Assembly: GCA_028285545.1 (NCBI GenBank)
Contig: JANQPA010000018.1
Location: forward strand, 248,001-312,000
Reading direction: 5' to 3'
Length of the DNA stretch: 64,000 nt
From: Saprospiraceae bacterium
GTDB lineage: Bacteria > Bacteroidota > Bacteroidia > Chitinophagales > Saprospiraceae
Under the pieces are notes generated by a model that was not told the origin of the DNA, did no database searches, and saw only the letters and a list, made by a program, of their open reading frames with translations. The position numbers and the translations under genes were made by a program. Positions 60,000 to 64,000 of the stretch are shown piece by piece. Each line of letters opens with the position of its first letter. The stretch's first letter is position 1.

Positions 60000-61640
60000 C
60001 TAAGTCTCAGAATTTCCACTTACATAACCTAATCTTTCATCTTTTTCCATATCTTCTTTTCTTCTATTTTCAGGAATTCCATAACCTCCTCCCCCTGGTA
60101 GGGTAAAAATAATTTCTTCTCCAGGGTGAAATTTATTCAAACCTTTTGGCGCAACTGGACGAGGGGGAATGATCTGTATGCTTCCTTTTGCTCCGTTTTC
60201 TCCACCACAAATACCCTGAGCCCGTGTCTTTATTTTTTCGGTCAAGATAGAGATATTAATGGCTTTGTCTCCAATATGTTTAAAGCTAAATACCTGACCC
60301 AATCCGCCACGATATTTTCCGTCGCCACCAGAATTAGGAGCTAAGGCCTTTTGGGTAACCAGTACCGGAGCACTATTTTCCAATACCTCAATAGGAACAT
60401 TAGCAACATTGGTTGGAAAGCTCAGAACATGTATTCCATCCTGGTGTGGTCTGGCACCATAACCTCCATTCAAGAAAAAATACTCTACATATTCATTGCC
60501 GTCATCGGATTTTCCATTTAAGACGATACACCAGCAAGCGCTTCCGCAATCTGCCTGTACTTTATCGGGAACAGCCTGGGCCAAGGCCCCAAATACTACA
60601 GAATGAAGCATATTGCCGGTAATATTACGGGCACCCAGGGGTACCGATCCTTTGGCATTAACCAAACAATTTTCAGGAGCAGTTACTTTAATTGGACGAA
60701 ATGCTCCTTCATTATTGGGAACCTGAGGGCTAAAAGTACATTTGATAGGATAAGCAGTATAGGCATAAGTATAATTAAGTACAGCATTAATACCCAGGTA
60801 ATGAGGTCCGGAAGTTCCCTCATAATCCACTGTAATTTCGTCCTTTTTTATAGTTATGGTCGCTACAAATTTGATCAATTCCTCTACTCCATCCCCATCT
60901 GCTTCATATTCATAGCGATATTGGCCATCTGGTGCAGCAAGAATGGCTTTTCTCATGGCAACCTCAGAGGAATTAATGATTTCTTCACCAAGGGTATCTA
61001 TTTCTTCCAAATCGTATTCATTCATCAATAAATGCAAGGATCTTATCCCCTGATCATTTGCAGCTATTTGAGCTCGGATATCTCCTAAAGTTTGGCGAGG
61101 AGCACGAACATTAGCTTCAATCAGTCGAAATAAAGTAGCATTATTTTTTCCAGCCTTAACCAATTTGGTTGGGGGAACCATTAGGCCTTCTTCATATAAA
61201 TCTCTGGCACCTGCTCCCCAAAGGGTTCCACCCATATCTGGAGAATGGGCAATGGTGCCGATAAAACCAATTAATTTATTTTTAAAAAAAATAGGCGAAA
61301 CAATGCCAATATCGGGTTTATGACCAGCGCAAAGCCAGGGATCGTTAGTCATTACTACATCCCCTTCCACCCAATTATCTATAGGGAAATAATCCTTTAA
61401 CAAGGCCTGGGTTAGCATCGGTAAAACCCCTAAAAAAGATGGAACGCTGATACTTGACTGAGCAAGGGATCTTCCTTCGCTATCCATTAAAACTACAGCA
61501 AAGTCGTTACTCTCACGAGTCACTGTAGAAAAAGCCGTTCTCTGTAGGGTTGTTCCTGCCTCATCCACAATTGAAATCAATCTGGACCACAAAATACTAA
61601 GGGTAATTTTATCATAGATTGTACTTGGCTGTGTATTCAT
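60000..61640 (-). CDS. hyuB: HyuB-type hydantoinase/oxoprolinase B subunit
   Basis: 546 aa, full-length Hydantoinase_B family. Typical segments are LWSRLISIVDEAGTTLQRTAFSTVTRESNDFAVVL at the start, VMTNDPWLCAGHKPDI (near 94-110), GTIAHSPDMGG, and a C-terminal EIIFTLPGGGGYGIPENR. The B subunit works with HyuA in ATP-dependent hydrolysis of cyclic amides such as 5-oxoproline, N-methylhydantoin or in acetone/acetophenone carboxylases. It starts nine bases after HyuA. The aspartate and histidine metal-site residues in DPWLCAGH look intact. Confidence 0.93.
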   Translation of the reverse strand: MNTQPSTIYDKITLSILWSRLISIVDEAGTTLQRTAFSTVTRESNDFAVVLMDSEGRSLAQSSISVPSFLGVLPMLTQALLKDYFPIDNWVEGDVVMTNDPWLCAGHKPDIGIVSPIFFKNKLIGFIGTIAHSPDMGGTLWGAGARDLYEEGLMVPPTKLVKAGKNNATLFRLIEANVRAPRQTLGDIRAQIAANDQGIRSLHLLMNEYDLEEIDTLGEEIINSSEVAMRKAILAAPDGQYRYEYEADGDGVEELIKFVATITIKKDEITVDYEGTSGPHYLGINAVLNYTYAYTAYPIKCTFSPQVPNNEGAFRPIKVTAPENCLVNAKGSVPLGARNITGNMLHSVVFGALAQAVPDKVQADCGSACWCIVLNGKSDDGNEYVEYFFLNGGYGARPHQDGIHVLSFPTNVANVPIEVLENSAPVLVTQKALAPNSGGDGKYRGGLGQVFSFKHIGDKAINISILTEKIKTRAQGICGGENGAKGSIQIIPPRPVAPKGLNKFHPGEEIIFTLPGGGGYGIPENRRKEDMEKDERLGYVSGNSET

Positions 61641-61649
61641 GGTCTCAAA

Positions 61650-63722
61650 TTATCCGATGGTTACAATTATATTTTTATACTCGTCAATTTCAACACTGGT
61701 ATTGGGTCCGATTACGCTGGTACTTTCCATCTCTTCAATAATTGCAGGGCCGGGAAAACGATCTCCTTCCTGTAATAAGTATCTGTTATAAACCGGGCAA
61801 TCAATAGCCTGGCTTCCCAAACTGGCAAAACAAACTGGACGTGAACCTTTCAAAGCATTACCAACATCATTACTTTTTGATAGATGCGGCGTTACTTCCG
61901 GTGTTGGGCCACTGACGATTACTCTCCAAGTCACGGTTTCCATCGGAACTTTATCAATAGAGCGACTATAACGCAATTCATATTCATCGATAAATCTCTT
62001 CTCTATTTCCTTGATGCTTTCTTTATTAAGCAGACCCTCGGGTATAGCCACAGAAATCTCATGACCTTGACCAGCATATCTCATATCCGCAATTCGTTGA
62101 ACCCTTGCCTCTTTTTTCTCGATTCCTGAATTTTCCAAAAAAGAAATTCCTTCCTCCTCCATATCCTTTAACATTCGATTCACTCTATCCCAGTTCATTT
62201 CCTCCAATTTACAGACATAACTGCTGATCCTTTCACTCGCTAAGGGAGAAACTAAGAAGCCAAGTGCGGAGGTTACTCCAGCACCTATTGGAATAATTAA
62301 TTGCGGAGCATGCAAAAGTTTGGCAACTCCAAAAGCATGAACAGGTCCTGCCCCTCCAAATGCCATCATACTAAAATGGCGGGGATCCAGGCCTTTTTCC
62401 AGAATATGAACTCTGGCAGCATTGGCCATATTTTCATTCACAATTTTATGAATGCCCATTGCTCCCTCAATGATGCTTACTCCTAAGGGGCCTGAAACAT
62501 ATTTCTCTATTGCTTTTTCGGCTAAATCTTTTCTCAACTTCATCCCTCCACCCAGAAAATAATCCTCATTAAGATATCCCAGTACCAAATCAGCGTCGGT
62601 GACGGTAGGTAATTCTCCTCCTTGTCCATAACAAGCAGGGCCAGGTTGTGAAGAAGCACTTTCAGGTCCCACTATCAAAAGTCCTAGTTCATTTACTTTG
62701 GCAATACTTCCTCCACCTGCTCCTATTTCGATCATATCGATTACAGGAATTCGGACGGGAAGTCCACTACCCTTTTTAAAACGCCGTACCCTGGCAGCCT
62801 CAAATTGATTGGTAATTTCTGGCTGGTTATCTCTGATTAAAGAGGCTTTTGCAGTAGTTCCCCCCATATCAAAGGCCAATAAATTAGGTTTTTGGATAAG
62901 TTTACCAAAAAAGATTCCTGCCATCGTTCCTCCTGCCGGACCGCTTTCAAGCAAGTGGATGGGTGCTCGTCGAGCTCCTTCAATAGAAGTAAGTCGACCA
63001 CTTGAAATCATAATGTTTATGACTCCTTCGAAACCTAAGGATTTGAGTTGAGATTCTAGTTTACTAAGGTATTCATCTGTAATGGGCTGAACATAAGAGT
63101 TCATACTTGTAGCTGAAGTGCGTTCATACTCCCTTATCTCCGGCATAATTTCCGAAGAAAGGCTATAGTAAAGTTGAGGATAATGCTCACTTAAAAAATG
63201 GCCAACTTTCTGTTCGTGACTTGGGTTAGAAAAGGAATGCAAAAAGCATACAGCAATAGATTGAACACCTTCCTTAATACAAAATTTGATGGCTTCCTTT
63301 AATTCCTCAAGATCCATTTCTTCAAGAACGGTCCCGTTCTTATCCATTCGCTCACTAATGCCAATTCTCAGGTTGCGAGGAACTAATGGTTGAGGGGTGG
63401 TCAAAAACAAGTCATAAATATCGTATCTGAGCTCTCTCCCAATTTCTAACACGTCCTCAAAACCTTTGGTGGTAATTAAGGCCGTCTTTTTTCCTTTTCT
63501 TTCGATAACAGCATTGGTGACCAGCGTAGTTCCATGAACAATTCCGGCAAGTTCTGCAGGTTTCATTCCATACTCCCTGATAAGCTGATGAATTCCATTT
63601 AAAATGCCAGTAGCAGGGTCAGGATAGGTAGTCAAAGTTTTTCCAAACTGAATTTGACCATTTGACTCATTCAACAAAACAAGATCAGTGAACGTACCCC
63701 CGATATCAATTCCTAATTTCAT
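61650..63722 (-). CDS. hyuA: HyuA-type hydantoinase/oxoprolinase A subunit
   Basis: 690 aa. I use the ATG at 63720-63722 (MKLGIDIGGTFTDLVLLNE), since the ASKHA phosphate loop begins there and the SDR stop lies one base upstream. Hydant_A_N spans 1-180, Hydantoinase_A about 200-490 with FDMGGTTAKASLI (near 285) as second nucleotide loop, and the C-terminal domain about 500-690. It binds ATP and phosphorylates or activates the amide substrate for ring opening with HyuB. Middle gene of the operon SDR - hyuA - hyuB - methyltransferase. Confidence 0.94.
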   Translation of the reverse strand: MKLGIDIGGTFTDLVLLNESNGQIQFGKTLTTYPDPATGILNGIHQLIREYGMKPAELAGIVHGTTLVTNAVIERKGKKTALITTKGFEDVLEIGRELRYDIYDLFLTTPQPLVPRNLRIGISERMDKNGTVLEEMDLEELKEAIKFCIKEGVQSIAVCFLHSFSNPSHEQKVGHFLSEHYPQLYYSLSSEIMPEIREYERTSATSMNSYVQPITDEYLSKLESQLKSLGFEGVINIMISSGRLTSIEGARRAPIHLLESGPAGGTMAGIFFGKLIQKPNLLAFDMGGTTAKASLIRDNQPEITNQFEAARVRRFKKGSGLPVRIPVIDMIEIGAGGGSIAKVNELGLLIVGPESASSQPGPACYGQGGELPTVTDADLVLGYLNEDYFLGGGMKLRKDLAEKAIEKYVSGPLGVSIIEGAMGIHKIVNENMANAARVHILEKGLDPRHFSMMAFGGAGPVHAFGVAKLLHAPQLIIPIGAGVTSALGFLVSPLASERISSYVCKLEEMNWDRVNRMLKDMEEEGISFLENSGIEKKEARVQRIADMRYAGQGHEISVAIPEGLLNKESIKEIEKRFIDEYELRYSRSIDKVPMETVTWRVIVSGPTPEVTPHLSKSNDVGNALKGSRPVCFASLGSQAIDCPVYNRYLLQEGDRFPGPAIIEEMESTSVIGPNTSVEIDEYKNIIVTIG

Positions 63723-63723
63723 A

Positions 63724-64000
63724 CTAATGATATTCTTCGCCGCCACTCACATTCATGGCTTCGCCGGTAATATAATTGGCCTGATCAGAACATAAGAAAG
63801 CTACTGCCTTGGCAATGTCTTCTACCAATCCTGTTCTTCCAAGTGGGTTTCTATCTTTTATACTCTGCAGGTAAGTTTCATAATCCAGGCCCAATTTTTC
63901 GCTAAAAAATTGATTTTGCCAATGCCCTAATCCTGTAGTAATATGATTGGGACATACCGCATTTACCCGTATACCAAATTGTCCTAACTCCACAGCATTA
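63724..64000 (-). CDS. SDR family oxidoreductase, partial (runs off right edge)
   Basis: Only the last 90 or so codons are in the window; the gene starts beyond base 64000. The visible part is the C-terminal third of a short-chain dehydrogenase: AVELGQFGIRVNAVCPNHITTG is the substrate-loop strand after the catalytic helix, and VAFLCSDQANYITGEAMNVSGGEEYH is the usual C-terminus. The Y-x-x-x-K motif and Rossmann loop are outside the window. The stop lies one base before the hyuA start, so it is the upstream gene of the hyu operon in the window. Confidence 0.9.
   Translation of the reverse strand, partial: NAVELGQFGIRVNAVCPNHITTGLGHWQNQFFSEKLGLDYETYLQSIKDRNPLGRTGLVEDIAKAVAFLCSDQANYITGEAMNVSGGEEYH

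Noticed and set aside
60603-61031. Plus-strand reading frame of 142 codons inside hyuB
   Set aside because: It is antisense to strongly conserved HyuB coding sequence and lacks any family similarity.
1-64000. tRNA, rRNA, riboswitch or replication origin
   Set aside because: No stretch with the conserved arms, GTTC loop or known riboswitch cores was recognised; short or unusual RNAs could have been missed by eye.

Overview
The window is a chromosomal segment of a member of the Bacteroidota, probably a free-living heterotroph of the Cytophagia/Saprospiria type. The evidence is an AT-rich genome, weak ribosome binding sites, many secreted proteins with short lipoboxes, a C-terminal type IX secretion sorting domain, HisKA_2 kinases with TPR sensors, and families that are nearly confined to this phylum (DUF6090, DUF6503, DUF4412, head-GIN). 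No rRNA, tRNA, CRISPR array or prophage could be seen. One insertion sequence is intact.

Layout. 0.1-6.9 kb: envelope and housekeeping genes (head-GIN lipoprotein, TPR histidine kinase, a gene broken by a one-base frameshift, a DUF1080 lipoprotein, an S9 peptidase). 6.9-17.3 kb: a compact minus-strand signalling island. It holds a divergent 1030-aa histidine-kinase-like protein, two unrecognised proteins (one possibly a degenerate receiver), a receiver/sigma54-activator, two further receiver proteins, a membrane-anchored protein, and upstream a divergent polyprenyl-synthase-like protein. I consider it the best candidate for an undescribed system. 17.5-22.6 kb: oxidoreductase, DinB protein, and a beta-propeller amidohydrolase. 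22.7-29.5 kb: a plus-strand tricarboxylate cluster of TcuA-like flavoprotein, TctC, a fused TctA-TctB, PrpF/GalD-type tautomerase and a DMT exporter.

29.6-39.9 kb is an accessory zone. It contains a family of paired 18-bp palindromes with a conserved spacer, an IS4-family element inserted precisely inside one such pair with a 10-bp target duplication, a two-gene cassette between palindrome pairs, secreted hydrolases, a TetR/SRPBCC pair with visible operators, a DUF6090 protein, and an EGF-domain lipoprotein. 40-48.6 kb: AraC regulator, TlpA-like thioredoxin, GNAT/VOC pair, DUF6503 lipoprotein, phosphoglucomutase, and a large FG-GAP protein with a type IX sorting signal.

48.7 kb to the end looks like one catabolic regulon. 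It comprises a secreted VOC protein, MFS and BASS transporters, an NADP-dependent reductase, a tandem alpha/beta-hydrolase-fold protein without serine nucleophiles, two proteins weakly resembling CpeT, a nitrilase-superfamily amidohydrolase, then an operon SDR - HyuA - HyuB - methyltransferase - small conserved protein - SnoaL-like protein - MarR. An identical 25-bp palindromic sequence in both divergent promoters (52.3 and 56.4 kb) is the likely MarR operator. The substrate is probably a cyclic amide, imide or related N-containing compound, but the sequence does not identify it.

Several intergenic regions carry dispersed imperfect hairpins built from short purine-rich repeats (GAAGTA type at 4.7, 25.5 and 42.4 kb; GTAGAAAG type at 18.6 and 51.2 kb).
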